DNA of 64,000 bases, from contig NZ_CP043311.1 of assembly GCF_008807375.1 (NCBI RefSeq), positions 5,870,001-5,934,000 on the forward strand, written 5' to 3'. A program made the position numbers and the translations under genes. Of this stretch, positions 18,579 to 27,644 are shown piece by piece; position 1 is the first letter of the stretch; each line of letters opens with the position of its first letter. Below the pieces are notes generated by a model. The model had not been told where the DNA came from. It was given only the letters and a program-made list of their open reading frames with translations, and searched no databases. The DNA is from Pseudomonas lalkuanensis (lineage in GTDB: Bacteria > Pseudomonadota > Gammaproteobacteria > Pseudomonadales > Pseudomonadaceae).

Positions 18579-20075
18579 ATGTCCCTGGCCATCGTCCACA
18601 GTCGCGCACAGGTCGGCGTCGAAGCCCCTGCCGTGACCGTCGAAGCCCACCTCGCCAACGGCCTGCCCTCCCTCGCGCTGGTAGGGCTTCCGGAAACCGC
18701 CGTAAAGGAAAGCAAGGACCGCGTGCGCAGCGCGATCCTCAATAGCGGCTTCGATTTCCCACCCCGCCGCATCACGCTCAACCTCGCCCCTGCTGACCTG
18801 CCGAAAGACGGTGGCCGCTTCGATCTCGCCATCGCCCTTGGCGTACTCGCCGCCAGCGGCCAACTGCCGGCCAACGCCCTGGATTCGGTGGAGTGCCTGG
18901 GCGAACTGGCGCTTTCCGGCACCCTGCGCCCCGTGCAAGGCGTACTGCCCGCCGCCCTGGCCGCCCGTGCCGCCGGCCGCACCCTGGTGGTGCCCCGGGA
19001 AAACGCCGAGGAAGCCAGCCTCGCCAGCGGCCTCAAGGTCCTGGCGGCCGGACACCTGCTGGAGCTGACCGCGCACTTCGCCGGCCATACGCCCCTCGCG
19101 CCCTACCAGGCCCAGGGCCTGCTCAAAGATCGTCCGCCCTACCCCGACCTCGCCGAAGTCCAGGGCCAGGTGGCCGCCAAGCGCGCCCTGCTGGTGGCTG
19201 CCGCCGGCTCCCACAACCTGCTGTTTTGTGGCCCGCCCGGCACCGGCAAGACGCTGCTTGCCAGTCGCCTGCCCGGCCTCTTGCCGCCACTGGAAGAACA
19301 GGAAGCCCTGGAAGTGGCAGCGATCCATTCGGTCGCCAGCCACGCGCCGCTGCAAGCCTGGCCCCAGCGACCCTTTCGCCATCCCCATCACAGCGCCTCC
19401 GGCGCAGCCCTCGTGGGTGGTGGCAGCCGCCCCAAGCCCGGCGAAATCACACTGGCGCACCAGGGCGTGCTGTTCCTCGACGAACTCCCCGAGTTCGACC
19501 GCAAGGTGCTGGAGGTCCTGCGCGAGCCGCTGGAGAGCGGTGAAATCGTCATCGCCCGCGCCCATGACAAGGTGCGATTCCCCGCCCGCTTCCAGTTGGT
19601 GGCGGCCATGAATCCCTGCCCCTGTGGATATCTTGGTGATCCCGGTGGCCGCTGCCGCTGTACCCCCGAGCAGATCCAGCGCTATCGCAGCAAGCTTTCC
19701 GGCCCCTTGCTCGACCGCATCGACCTGCACCTGACCGTGGCCCGCGAAGCCACCACACTGCAACCGCCCACCCACGTCGGCCCCGGCAGCATGGAGGCCG
19801 CCGCCGAAGTCAGCCGCGCGCGACGCCTGCAGCTCCGGCGCCAGGGTTGCGCCAATGCCTTCCTCGACCTGAAGGGGCTGCGCCGGCACTGCCTCCTCGC
19901 CACCGACGACCGCGCCTGGCTGGAAGAGGCCTGCGAGCGCCTGAACCTGTCGCTACGCGCGGCCCACCGTATCCTCAAGGTTGCACGTACCCTGGCCGAT
20001 CTGGAGCAGGTTGAAGACATCGCCCGCCATCACCTGGGAGAGGCGCTCCAGTACCGGCCGGAGCCCTTGTCGTGA
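18579..20075 (+). CDS. comM: YifB/ComM family AAA+ ATPase (Mg-chelatase-like)
   Basis: A 498-residue protein with an N-terminal Lon-protease-like fold domain (about 1-170), Walker A GPPGTGKT, Walker B LFLDELPEF and the Cys-rich MNPCPCGYLGDPGGRCRCT segment. In Vibrio, ComM is a helicase that promotes branch migration during natural transformation. AAGGAGTGATCA precedes the ATG. It is probably co-transcribed with ubiK. Confidence 0.95.
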   Translation: MSLAIVHSRAQVGVEAPAVTVEAHLANGLPSLALVGLPETAVKESKDRVRSAILNSGFDFPPRRITLNLAPADLPKDGGRFDLAIALGVLAASGQLPANALDSVECLGELALSGTLRPVQGVLPAALAARAAGRTLVVPRENAEEASLASGLKVLAAGHLLELTAHFAGHTPLAPYQAQGLLKDRPPYPDLAEVQGQVAAKRALLVAAAGSHNLLFCGPPGTGKTLLASRLPGLLPPLEEQEALEVAAIHSVASHAPLQAWPQRPFRHPHHSASGAALVGGGSRPKPGEITLAHQGVLFLDELPEFDRKVLEVLREPLESGEIVIARAHDKVRFPARFQLVAAMNPCPCGYLGDPGGRCRCTPEQIQRYRSKLSGPLLDRIDLHLTVAREATTLQPPTHVGPGSMEAAAEVSRARRLQLRRQGCANAFLDLKGLRRHCLLATDDRAWLEEACERLNLSLRAAHRILKVARTLADLEQVEDIARHHLGEALQYRPEPLS

Positions 20076-20187
20076 GCAATTGAAAACTATCAGCTGCATA
20101 TTCCTAAAAGACTTTTTCTATTCATCCTGTTAGAATGCCGCGCCTTCCGCCCTTGGCGGCCATCCGATCAAAAGGAGAGCTAGCTCA

Positions 20188-22161
20188 ATGGAGGCACGTT
20201 CGTCTTCGCAATCCACCCTCAATCCGCCGGTCTTTTTCGGCTCCGCAATCCTCATCATCGCCCTGGTGCTCTACAGCACCCTCGCCCGTGACCAGGCGCA
20301 ATCACTGTTCGGCCACATCCAGGACTGGATCATCGTCAACGCCAGCTGGTTCTACGTGCTCACGGTGGCGCTGATCCTCATCACCGTGGTCTTCCTCGCG
20401 ATCAGCCGCTTCGGCGACATCAAGCTCGGCCCCGACCACAGCCGGCCCGATTACCGCAATGGCACCTGGTTCGCCATGCTGTTCTCCGCCGGCATGGGAA
20501 TCGGCCTGATGTTCTTCGGCGTTGCCGAGCCCCTGATGCACTATGCCAACCCGCCAGTGGGCGATGCCAACACGGTAGCCGCGGCCAAGGAGGCCATGAA
20601 GCTGACCTTCTTCCACTGGGGCCTGCATGCCTGGGCGATCTACGCCATCGTCGCGCTGATCCTGGCGTTCTTCTGCTTCCGCCACGACCTGCCGCTCACC
20701 TTGCGCTCGGCGCTCTACCCGCTGATTGGCGAGCGCATCCATGGCCCCATTGGCCACGCTGTGGATATCTTCGCCATCCTCGGCACCGTGTTCGGCGTGG
20801 CAACCTCCCTCGGCTATGGCGTGCTGCAGATCAACAGCGGCCTCAATCACCTGTTCGGCCTGCCGGTAAGCGTGCCCGTGCAACTGGTGCTGATCGCCGT
20901 CACCTGTGCCCTGGCGACCCTGTCGGTAGCCAGCGGTCTGGACCGGGGGATCCGCATTCTCTCCGAGTTCAACCTGCTGCTGGCGGTGATCCTGCTTGCC
21001 GTGGTGCTGGTCCTCGGGCCCACCGTGTTCCTGCTCAAGACCTTCATCCAGAACACCGGCGGCTACCTCTCGGAGATCGTCAGCAAGACGTTCAACCTCT
21101 ACGCCTACGAGTCCAGCGACTGGATCGGCGGCTGGACCTTGCTCTACTGGGGCTGGTGGCTGTCCTGGTCGCCCTTCGTCGGCCTGTTCATCGCGCGCAT
21201 TTCCCGGGGCCGCACCATCCGCCAGTTCGTCTGCGGCGTCCTGTTCGTCCCGGCCGGCTTCACCCTGCTGTGGATGACCGTATTCGGCGACACCGCGATC
21301 CACATGGTGCTGCAGGAAGGCGTCCACAGCCTGGCCGACACCGTGGCACAGGACAGCTCACTCGCGCTCTTCGCCTTCCTCGAACAGTTCCCCTTCTCTT
21401 CCCTGCTGTCGCTGGTGGCGGTGCTGATGGTGGTGGTGTTCTTCGTCACCTCCGCCGACTCCGGCGCCCTGGTGGTGGACATGCTGGCCTCCGGTGGCCG
21501 TGAAGTGACGCCACTCTGGCAACGCCTGTTCTGGTCGATCCTGATGGGCGTTGTAGCCATGGCGCTGCTGCTGGCCGACGGCCTCAAGGCGCTGCAGACC
21601 GCGACCATCGCCAGCGCCCTGCCCTTCGCCATCGTCCTGCTCGCTGCCACCTGGGGACTGCTCAAGGCCCTGCGCCTGGACGCCACCAAGCGCGGCATCC
21701 GCTACCAGGCGCTCAACCTCTCGCGGCCGGCCCAGCGCCAGCACGGCGGCTGGCAGCGGCGCCTGCGCAATATCCTGATGTTCCCGCGCCGCAGCCATGT
21801 CACCCGCTTCATCGATGAAGTGGTGCGCCCCGCTTGCCTGGAAATCTCCGAGGAACTGCGCAAGCAGGGCTACACGGTCGACGTGCAGAACGGCGAGGAT
21901 GGCCGTTGCAAACTGAACGTCGGCCACGGCGCCGAGGTGGATTTCAGCTACGAGGTGCGCCCGCGGCCGTTGCCACTACCGGCCTTCGTCAGCCGCGATG
22001 GCGAAGAGAGCCAGGACTCGCGCAAGTACTTCCGCGCCGAGGTCTACCTGCGCGAAGGCGGGCAGGACTACGACGTGATGGGCTGGAGCCGCGACGAGGT
22101 GATCGGCGACCTGCTCGACCAGTACGAGAAGCACCTGCACTTCCTCCACGTCGTGCGCTGA
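20188..22161 (+). CDS. BCCT-family choline/betaine transporter (BetT type)
   Basis: A 657-residue secondary transporter with twelve predicted membrane helices and the family signature GWWLSWSPFVGLFIARISRG. The long cytoplasmic C-terminal domain (about 520-657) fits BetT-type choline carriers, which use this tail for osmotic control. In PAO1 the gene at this place is annotated as a choline transporter. The exact substrate (choline, betaine or carnitine) cannot be read here. AAAGGAGAGCT precedes the start. The upstream about 100 bases are AT-rich and likely hold the promoter. Confidence 0.9.
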   Translation: MEARSSSQSTLNPPVFFGSAILIIALVLYSTLARDQAQSLFGHIQDWIIVNASWFYVLTVALILITVVFLAISRFGDIKLGPDHSRPDYRNGTWFAMLFSAGMGIGLMFFGVAEPLMHYANPPVGDANTVAAAKEAMKLTFFHWGLHAWAIYAIVALILAFFCFRHDLPLTLRSALYPLIGERIHGPIGHAVDIFAILGTVFGVATSLGYGVLQINSGLNHLFGLPVSVPVQLVLIAVTCALATLSVASGLDRGIRILSEFNLLLAVILLAVVLVLGPTVFLLKTFIQNTGGYLSEIVSKTFNLYAYESSDWIGGWTLLYWGWWLSWSPFVGLFIARISRGRTIRQFVCGVLFVPAGFTLLWMTVFGDTAIHMVLQEGVHSLADTVAQDSSLALFAFLEQFPFSSLLSLVAVLMVVVFFVTSADSGALVVDMLASGGREVTPLWQRLFWSILMGVVAMALLLADGLKALQTATIASALPFAIVLLAATWGLLKALRLDATKRGIRYQALNLSRPAQRQHGGWQRRLRNILMFPRRSHVTRFIDEVVRPACLEISEELRKQGYTVDVQNGEDGRCKLNVGHGAEVDFSYEVRPRPLPLPAFVSRDGEESQDSRKYFRAEVYLREGGQDYDVMGWSRDEVIGDLLDQYEKHLHFLHVVR

Positions 22162-22255
22162 GGCAGCTCCTGTCCCGAAACATTTATCCACAGCCCGGCG
22201 CTGCCCCATGGGCGCCAGGCTGCGATACTCGCCGCCTCATCCCACGGAGTCCGGC

Positions 22256-23056
22256 ATGACCAGCTTCAACCTCGGCCCCCTCGCCATTCCCATGCAGCAT
22301 GGGCTGCTCTACCTCGGCTTCTTCGCGGCGCTGTTCGCAGGCTGGCTGGCCGGGCGCAAGCGCAAGGCCAACCCCGAGGGTGTGCTGTTCGCCATGCTGA
22401 TCGGTGGATTGCTGGCGGCGCGCCTGGCATTCGTCGGGCAGTACTCCGAACAGTACGCGACACGCCCCCTGAGCCTTGTGGATATCCGCGACGGCGGGTT
22501 CCTGTTCTGGCCAGGCCTGGTCTGCGCCGCCCTGATCGGTGCCGGACTCGCCTGGCGCAAGCCGACCCTGCGCCGGTCACTGGCCATCGCCGTACTGGTC
22601 GGCGGCAGTCTCTGGGGGAGCGGGCTCGCGCTGGTCTCGGCCCTGGAGCGCAGCCGCCAGCTACCGGAATTGAGCCTGATGGATTTGCAGGGCAATCCGG
22701 TGGACCTGCGCGCCCTGGATGGCCGCCCACTGGTGGTCAATCTCTGGGCCACCTGGTGCCCGCCGTGCCGTCGCGAAATGCCGGTGCTGGAGGCGGCGCA
22801 GAACGCCAATCCCGACGTGCGCTTCCTGCTGGTGAACCAGGGCGAGCACGCCGAAGCGGTGACCCGCTATCTCGCCGAACAGGGCCTGGCTCCCCGGGAC
22901 GTACTGCTCGACAGCGGCAATCGCCTGGGCCAGGCCACCGGGTCGTTCGGCCTGCCCACCACCCTCTTCTACGACGCCAACGGCAGGCTGAACCACAGCC
23001 ATATGGGCGAACTTTCCAGCGCCAGCCTCGAACATGGGCTGCGCCAGTTGCCCTAG
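22256..23056 (+). CDS. Membrane protein with Lgt-like N-terminal domain fused to a TlpA/ResA-type thioredoxin domain
   Basis: A 266-residue protein. Residues about 1-125 contain several membrane segments and a stretch (GGLLAARLAFVGQYSE, then RPLSLVDIRDGGFLFWPG) that resembles prolipoprotein diacylglyceryl transferase. Residues about 135-266 form a periplasmic thioredoxin fold with ATWCPPC (Cys168 and Cys171) and the cis-proline region FGLPTTLFYD. The latter suggests a periplasmic thiol-disulphide reductase; the Lgt-like part is probably an anchor. Its stop codon overlaps the stop of the convergent LysR gene. Confidence 0.85.
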   Translation: MTSFNLGPLAIPMQHGLLYLGFFAALFAGWLAGRKRKANPEGVLFAMLIGGLLAARLAFVGQYSEQYATRPLSLVDIRDGGFLFWPGLVCAALIGAGLAWRKPTLRRSLAIAVLVGGSLWGSGLALVSALERSRQLPELSLMDLQGNPVDLRALDGRPLVVNLWATWCPPCRREMPVLEAAQNANPDVRFLLVNQGEHAEAVTRYLAEQGLAPRDVLLDSGNRLGQATGSFGLPTTLFYDANGRLNHSHMGELSSASLEHGLRQLP

Positions 23057-23970
23057 CCCAGCAATTCCACTGGCGGCAGCGCCATCGCCGCCACCTCGGC
23101 CTGGAGAAAGTCACGCAGCCGGCGCAGGCGATCCTGGCCACGGCGGGCGCGGGGCCAGACCAGGTAGTAGCTGTCGCCGCTGGCCACCGCCGTGGGCCAG
23201 GGCAGGCCGATGCGCCCCAGGGTGACGTCCTCGGTCACCATCACCAGATCACCGATCGACACCCCGTACCCCCGCGCGGCAGCGACTATGCCCAGCTCGA
23301 GGGTGTCGAACACCTGGCCGCCCTTGAGCGAAACCTTCTCGCTGAGGTCCATGCGCTGCAACCAGCGGCGCCAATCGCGGCGGTCCGGCGTCGGGTGCAA
23401 CAGTTCGGTGGCCTGCAGGCGCGAAAGGCTCCAGGGCTCCCCGGCCTGGGACGGCTCACAGACCGGAATCAGCCATTCGCTGAACAGCAGGGTCACCTCC
23501 CAGTCCTGGCTGAATTGGCCGTCGCTGAGCAGCACCGCGCAGTCGAATGGCTCGTGCTGGAAGTCGACCTTGTCCACATCCATCCAGGCGCTGGTCAGTT
23601 GCACCTCGATATCGGTGTTGAGATGACGGAAACGGCTGAGGCGCGACAGCAGCCAGCGCATGGTCAGGGTCGACGGTGCCTTCAGCCGCACAGTGGCGTC
23701 GTCGACCCGCAGCGTGGTGCAGGCCCGCTCCAGGGCGTCGAAACCGTCGCGCAGACCGGGCAGCAACATGCGTGCCGGCTCCGTGAGCTGCAGGTTGCGC
23801 CCCTGGCGCTCGAACAGGCGACAGGAGAAATGCTCCTCCAGGGTGCGGATGTGCCGACTCACCGCGCTCTGGGTGATGGCCAGCTCCTCGGCGGCGCGCG
23901 TGAAGGACGCATGGCGGGCGGCGGCCTCGAAGGCACGCAGGGCGTAGAGCGGGGGCAGACGACGCGACAT
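23053..23970 (-). CDS. LysR-family transcriptional regulator (GcvA-like)
   Basis: A 305-residue regulator with an N-terminal winged helix-turn-helix (SFTRAAEELAITQSAVSRHI) and a periplasmic-binding-like effector domain from about 90. The N-terminal RRLPPLYALRAFEAAARHAS is typical of the GcvA/AmpR branch. It is divergent from the MATE gene, which makes that pump a plausible target. ATGAGTAATAGTCAT in the shared 138-base region (about 23980-23995) has the T-N11-A form of a LysR site. Confidence 0.92.
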   Translation of the reverse strand: MSRRLPPLYALRAFEAAARHASFTRAAEELAITQSAVSRHIRTLEEHFSCRLFERQGRNLQLTEPARMLLPGLRDGFDALERACTTLRVDDATVRLKAPSTLTMRWLLSRLSRFRHLNTDIEVQLTSAWMDVDKVDFQHEPFDCAVLLSDGQFSQDWEVTLLFSEWLIPVCEPSQAGEPWSLSRLQATELLHPTPDRRDWRRWLQRMDLSEKVSLKGGQVFDTLELGIVAAARGYGVSIGDLVMVTEDVTLGRIGLPWPTAVASGDSYYLVWPRARRGQDRLRRLRDFLQAEVAAMALPPVELLG

Positions 23971-24108
23971 ATGCCTCTACCTATGAGTAATAGTCATGAA
24001 TGGCATCATTTTTTTCCTTTTGTGCCGATTCATCAAGGCTCAGAGAATTGCTCAATTCAAAGCCGGACAAGGGGATTGGCCGGCTCTCCGAAATAGTGAG
24101 CCTTACTC

Positions 24109-25512
24109 ATGCCGCAGAGCATACGCAATGAACTGGTGGCCATCCTGCGCCTGGCCGGGCCGCTGATCGCAGCCCAACTGGCCCACGTGGTGATGGTCTT
24201 CACCGACACCGTGATGATGGGCCTCATCGGCCCCGAAGCCCTGGCCGGTGGCGGCCTCGGCGCGGCCAGCTATTCCTTCGTGTCGATCTTCTGCGTCGGC
24301 GTGATCGCCGCCGTGGGCAACCTGGTCGCGATCCGCCATGGCGCCGACGACAAGGCCGGCGCTACCCGCCTGACCCAGAGTGGCCTCTGGCTGGCCTTCG
24401 GCATGGCGCTTGCCGCGGGCCTCTTGTTGTGGAACCTGAAACCCGTGCTGCTCGCCTTTGGCCAGGCACCGGAGAGCGTGAAAGGCGCCATGCAGTTCCT
24501 CTCCACCCTGATCTTTGCCCTGCCCGGCTATCTCGGCTTCATGGCCCTGCGCGGCTTCACCAGCGCCATCGGCCGGCCCGGCCCGGTCATGGCCATCAGC
24601 ATCGGCGGTGCCCTGGCCAACTTCCTGCTGAACTACGCGCTGATCCACGGCATGTTCGGCCTGCCGAAGATGGGCCTCGCGGGCATCGGCCTGGTCACCG
24701 CCGTGGTAATGAACGGAATGGCCCTGCTGCTGGCCTGGCACATCGTGCGCAACCCGGCCTACGCGGCCTACCCGCTGCTCAAGGGGCTGCAACGTCCATC
24801 CCGCGAGGCACTCACCGAACTGGTGCGCCTGGGCCTGCCCATCGGCGGCACCTATGCGGTGGAATCCGGCCTGTTCGCCTTCGCCGCTTTGTGCATGGGC
24901 GCCCTGGGTAGTACCCAGCTGGCGGCACACCAGATCGCCATACAGTCGGTCTACGTGGCCTTCATGGTGCCGGTCGGTATCTCCTACGCGGTGACCTTCC
25001 GTATCGGCCAGCACTACGGTGCCGGCCGGCTGGAGGAAGCACGCCGCGCCGGGCGGCTGGGCATCGGCTTCGGCGCCAGCTGCATGCTCGCCTTCGCGGT
25101 GCTGTTCTGGGTGGCGCCGGAACGGGTGGTGGGGCTGTTCCTCGACCGCCGCGCCGCCGAGTTCCACGACATCGTGCAGTTGGCCGTGAGCCTGCTGGCG
25201 GTGGCGGCCTGGTTCGAACTGTTCGACGGCATCCAGACTATCGCCATGGGTGCGATCCGTGGCCTGAAGGACGCCAAGACCACCTTCCTGGTCGGCCTCG
25301 GCTGTTACTGGCTGGTGGGTGCCCCTGCGGCCTGGCTGCTCGCCTTCCCCCTGGGCTGGGGCGCCACCGGCGTCTGGTGGGGCCTGGCTCTGGGCCTCGC
25401 CTGCGCGGCGCTGGGGCTGGCCCTGGGCTTCGAGTGGAAGACCGCACGGCTGTTACGGCCAGAGCCTGTAGGGGCGAATTCATTCGCCAACCGCGGCGAA
25501 GCCGCCCCATGA
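24109..25512 (+). CDS. MATE-family multidrug efflux protein (NorM type), C-terminus altered by a REP element
   Basis: A 467-residue cation/drug antiporter with twelve predicted membrane helices and two homologous MatE halves, similar to NorM. The start MPQSIRNELVAILRLAGPLIAAQ is typical. Codons 454-467 (VGANSFANRGEAAP) are read entirely from a REP sequence that begins at 25468, so the native tail was probably shorter or different. It is divergent from the LysR gene and probably regulated by it. Confidence 0.92.
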   Translation: MPQSIRNELVAILRLAGPLIAAQLAHVVMVFTDTVMMGLIGPEALAGGGLGAASYSFVSIFCVGVIAAVGNLVAIRHGADDKAGATRLTQSGLWLAFGMALAAGLLLWNLKPVLLAFGQAPESVKGAMQFLSTLIFALPGYLGFMALRGFTSAIGRPGPVMAISIGGALANFLLNYALIHGMFGLPKMGLAGIGLVTAVVMNGMALLLAWHIVRNPAYAAYPLLKGLQRPSREALTELVRLGLPIGGTYAVESGLFAFAALCMGALGSTQLAAHQIAIQSVYVAFMVPVGISYAVTFRIGQHYGAGRLEEARRAGRLGIGFGASCMLAFAVLFWVAPERVVGLFLDRRAAEFHDIVQLAVSLLAVAAWFELFDGIQTIAMGAIRGLKDAKTTFLVGLGCYWLVGAPAAWLLAFPLGWGATGVWWGLALGLACAALGLALGFEWKTARLLRPEPVGANSFANRGEAAP

Positions 25513-25560
25513 CAACCTGCCGGCGAACCTGCGGCCCGCTTGGCGATTGAAATCGCCCCT
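25468..25560. repeat. REP doublet overlapping the 3' end of the MATE gene
   Basis: GTAGGGGCGAATTCATTCGC at the left and ATTGAAATCGCCCCT at the right, with GGCGAACCTGCGG inside. This is the same layout as 8101-8198. Confidence 0.88.
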
Positions 25561-25581
25561 GCACCAGGAGCCAACGGAAAC

Positions 25582-25655
25582 AGGGTGCGCCATGTGCACC
25601 GACTCGCTGATCAAGACACCGTACCTGTCTCCCGGCTGAACACGCGGCGCACCCT
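25582..25655. repeat. 74-base repeat with 10-bp inverted ends (AGGGTGCGC family, copy 1)
   Basis: AGGGTGCGCC at the left and GGCGCACCCT at the right are perfect inverted copies. A 75-base unit with the same ends is at 41696-41770. A partial REP follows at about 25663-25702, filling the gap before the GGDEF-EAL gene. Confidence 0.75.
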
Positions 25656-25713
25656 ACGGGGCTGCTGCGCAGCCCTTCGCGAATGAAGTCGCGCCCACGG
25701 GTAGATGGGAGGC

Positions 25714-27405
25714 TCAGGGTTCCTGGCCGGCGAACAGCGCCTGGCGGGTACCGAACACCAGGAAGCGCGCCAGCTCGGCCAGGGGCAGCGGCCGGCTGAT
25801 CCAATAGCCCTGGGCCTGGTCGCAGCCGAACTGGCGCAGCAACGACAATTGCTCGGCGTTCTCCACGCCCTCTGCCACCACTTCCAGGTTGAGGTTCTGC
25901 GCCAGGTTGATCATCGCCTTCACCAGTTGGCGATTCTCCGGACGGTCGTGCATGCCGCCGACGAAGCTCTTGTCGATCTTCAGCAGGGCAATGGGCAGGC
26001 TGTTGAGGTGAACGAAGGAGGAGAAACCGGTGCCGAAGTCGTCCAGGGAAAAGCGCACGCCCAGCCGGCCCAGTGCCTCCATGGTCTGACGCACCTGCTC
26101 GCTGCGGCGCATCACGGCGGTTTCGGTCAGTTCGAACTCCAGCCAGCGCGCGTCGACGCCGCGCTCGTGGATCAGCCGGCTCAGGGTGGAGAGCAGCTGA
26201 CTGTCCTGGAACTGGCGGAACGACAGGTTCACCGCCATGTGCAACGGCGGCAGGCCGCGTCCGCGAAGCCACTGCATATCGCGCAGGGCACGGGAGATCA
26301 CCCAGTAGCCCAGGGGCACGATCAGGCCGCTTTCCTCGGCCAGCGGCACGAATTCGTTGGGGGTGAGCAGGCCTCGCTCGCCGTGGCGCCAGCGCACCAG
26401 CGCCTCGAGGCCGAGGATGTTGCCGGTCTTCAGGCAAAGCCGCGGCTGGTAGTGCAGCTCCAGCTCGTCACGGCGAAGGGCGCGGCGCAGCTCGCTTTCC
26501 AGGTCTGCGCGGCTGCGCGCACTGCGATTGATGCGTTCATCGAAGATATGGAAGGTGCAACCCTGGCTGGCCTTGGCCTGTTGCATGGCGATGTGGGCAT
26601 GCCACATCAACGGATCGGCGCCTTCGCTGGTACGGGAATGGGCGATACCGAGGCTGCAGCCCAGCAGCAGGCTTTCGCCGTCCACCTGATAGGGCTCGGC
26701 CAGGGCTTCGGCGATGCGCTCTGCCACCCGCTCGGCGCGGCCCGGGTCGCGACGGGTGTCCAGCAGCAGGGCGAACTCGTCGCTGCCCAGGCGCGCGACC
26801 TGGTCGCCGGCACGCAATTGCGCCTTGAGCCGTGCCACCACCTGCAGGATCAGGCGGTCGCCGGCCTGGTAGCCGAGGGCGTCGTTGGCGTGGCGGAAGT
26901 TGTCCAGGTCCAGGTGGCCGAGGGCCAGGCCGCGCCCTTCGTACTCCACCAGGCGCGCGGCCAGCAGGGTCTGGAAGCCCTGGCGGTTGGCGATGCCGGT
27001 GAGCGGGTCCTGCTCGGCCAGGCGCTCCATGGTGCTCTGCAGGTTCCGTCGCTCGCGGACGTGGCGCAGGGTACGGCGCAAGGTGTCGACGCCCAGGTGC
27101 CTGCGCACCAGCCAGTCGCTAACGCCCTGGGGGGCTTCGGCGGGCTCCTCTTCGAGCAACAGGATGATCGGCAACGGGCAGCGCCCGGCGGAGGGCAACA
27201 GACTGGGGGTACAGAGCACCAGGGCGCAGTCCAGGTCGTCCATCAGGCCACTGGCGGCATCCCAGGAGCCGGCGGTGATCAGGGGGGATACGCTGCCCAT
27301 CGCGGCCAGAAGGTCGCGAAGCAATACCGCCCAGGCCGGCGATTCCGCCAGCAGGAGCATACGCATTGGCTCGACGAGCGCGGACAAATGACCTCCCCGG
27401 GTCAC
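25714..27405 (-). CDS. Degenerate GGDEF plus EAL c-di-GMP phosphodiesterase (ProE-like)
   Basis: Domains in order are an unassigned N-terminal receiver-like region (about 1-125), a GGDEF domain (about 130-290) and an EAL domain (about 305-555). The GGDEF signature reads RLGSDEF, so diguanylate cyclase activity is doubtful. The EAL domain keeps LGLEALVRW, DDFGTGFSSF and VVAEGVEN, expected for an active phosphodiesterase. The PAO1 gene at this locus (PA5295, ProE) is an active one. The start is uncertain: GTG 27405 gives 563 residues, while an ATG at 27366 gives a shorter product, and GGAGGT at 27391-27396 fits neither spacing well. Confidence 0.9.
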   Translation of the reverse strand: MTRGGHLSALVEPMRMLLLAESPAWAVLLRDLLAAMGSVSPLITAGSWDAASGLMDDLDCALVLCTPSLLPSAGRCPLPIILLLEEEPAEAPQGVSDWLVRRHLGVDTLRRTLRHVRERRNLQSTMERLAEQDPLTGIANRQGFQTLLAARLVEYEGRGLALGHLDLDNFRHANDALGYQAGDRLILQVVARLKAQLRAGDQVARLGSDEFALLLDTRRDPGRAERVAERIAEALAEPYQVDGESLLLGCSLGIAHSRTSEGADPLMWHAHIAMQQAKASQGCTFHIFDERINRSARSRADLESELRRALRRDELELHYQPRLCLKTGNILGLEALVRWRHGERGLLTPNEFVPLAEESGLIVPLGYWVISRALRDMQWLRGRGLPPLHMAVNLSFRQFQDSQLLSTLSRLIHERGVDARWLEFELTETAVMRRSEQVRQTMEALGRLGVRFSLDDFGTGFSSFVHLNSLPIALLKIDKSFVGGMHDRPENRQLVKAMINLAQNLNLEVVAEGVENAEQLSLLRQFGCDQAQGYWISRPLPLAELARFLVFGTRQALFAGQEP

Positions 27406-27644
27406 GGAAACTTCGGCGCTTTCGCGCCAGGCTGCGCCATTTTCGGCGTCGTTCTTACCACACTTCCCTGCGTGGCCTTCGCCAATTCGCCGACGAAGAC
27501 CGCACCATCGTACTGTCTATGTGGAATTTTCCAAGGAAAACCCACCAGCAATAGAGGTTGCATCACAGTTGCCCGGAGGTACTTCGGTACAACCCGGCCA
27601 GCCTGCTAGAATGCGCGGCCATTCGCCTTGATCCAGCCCCCAGC

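Noticed and set aside
25705..27609. 634-codon plus-strand frame opposite the GGDEF-EAL gene
   Set aside because: No domain is recognisable, and the minus-strand domains are clear.
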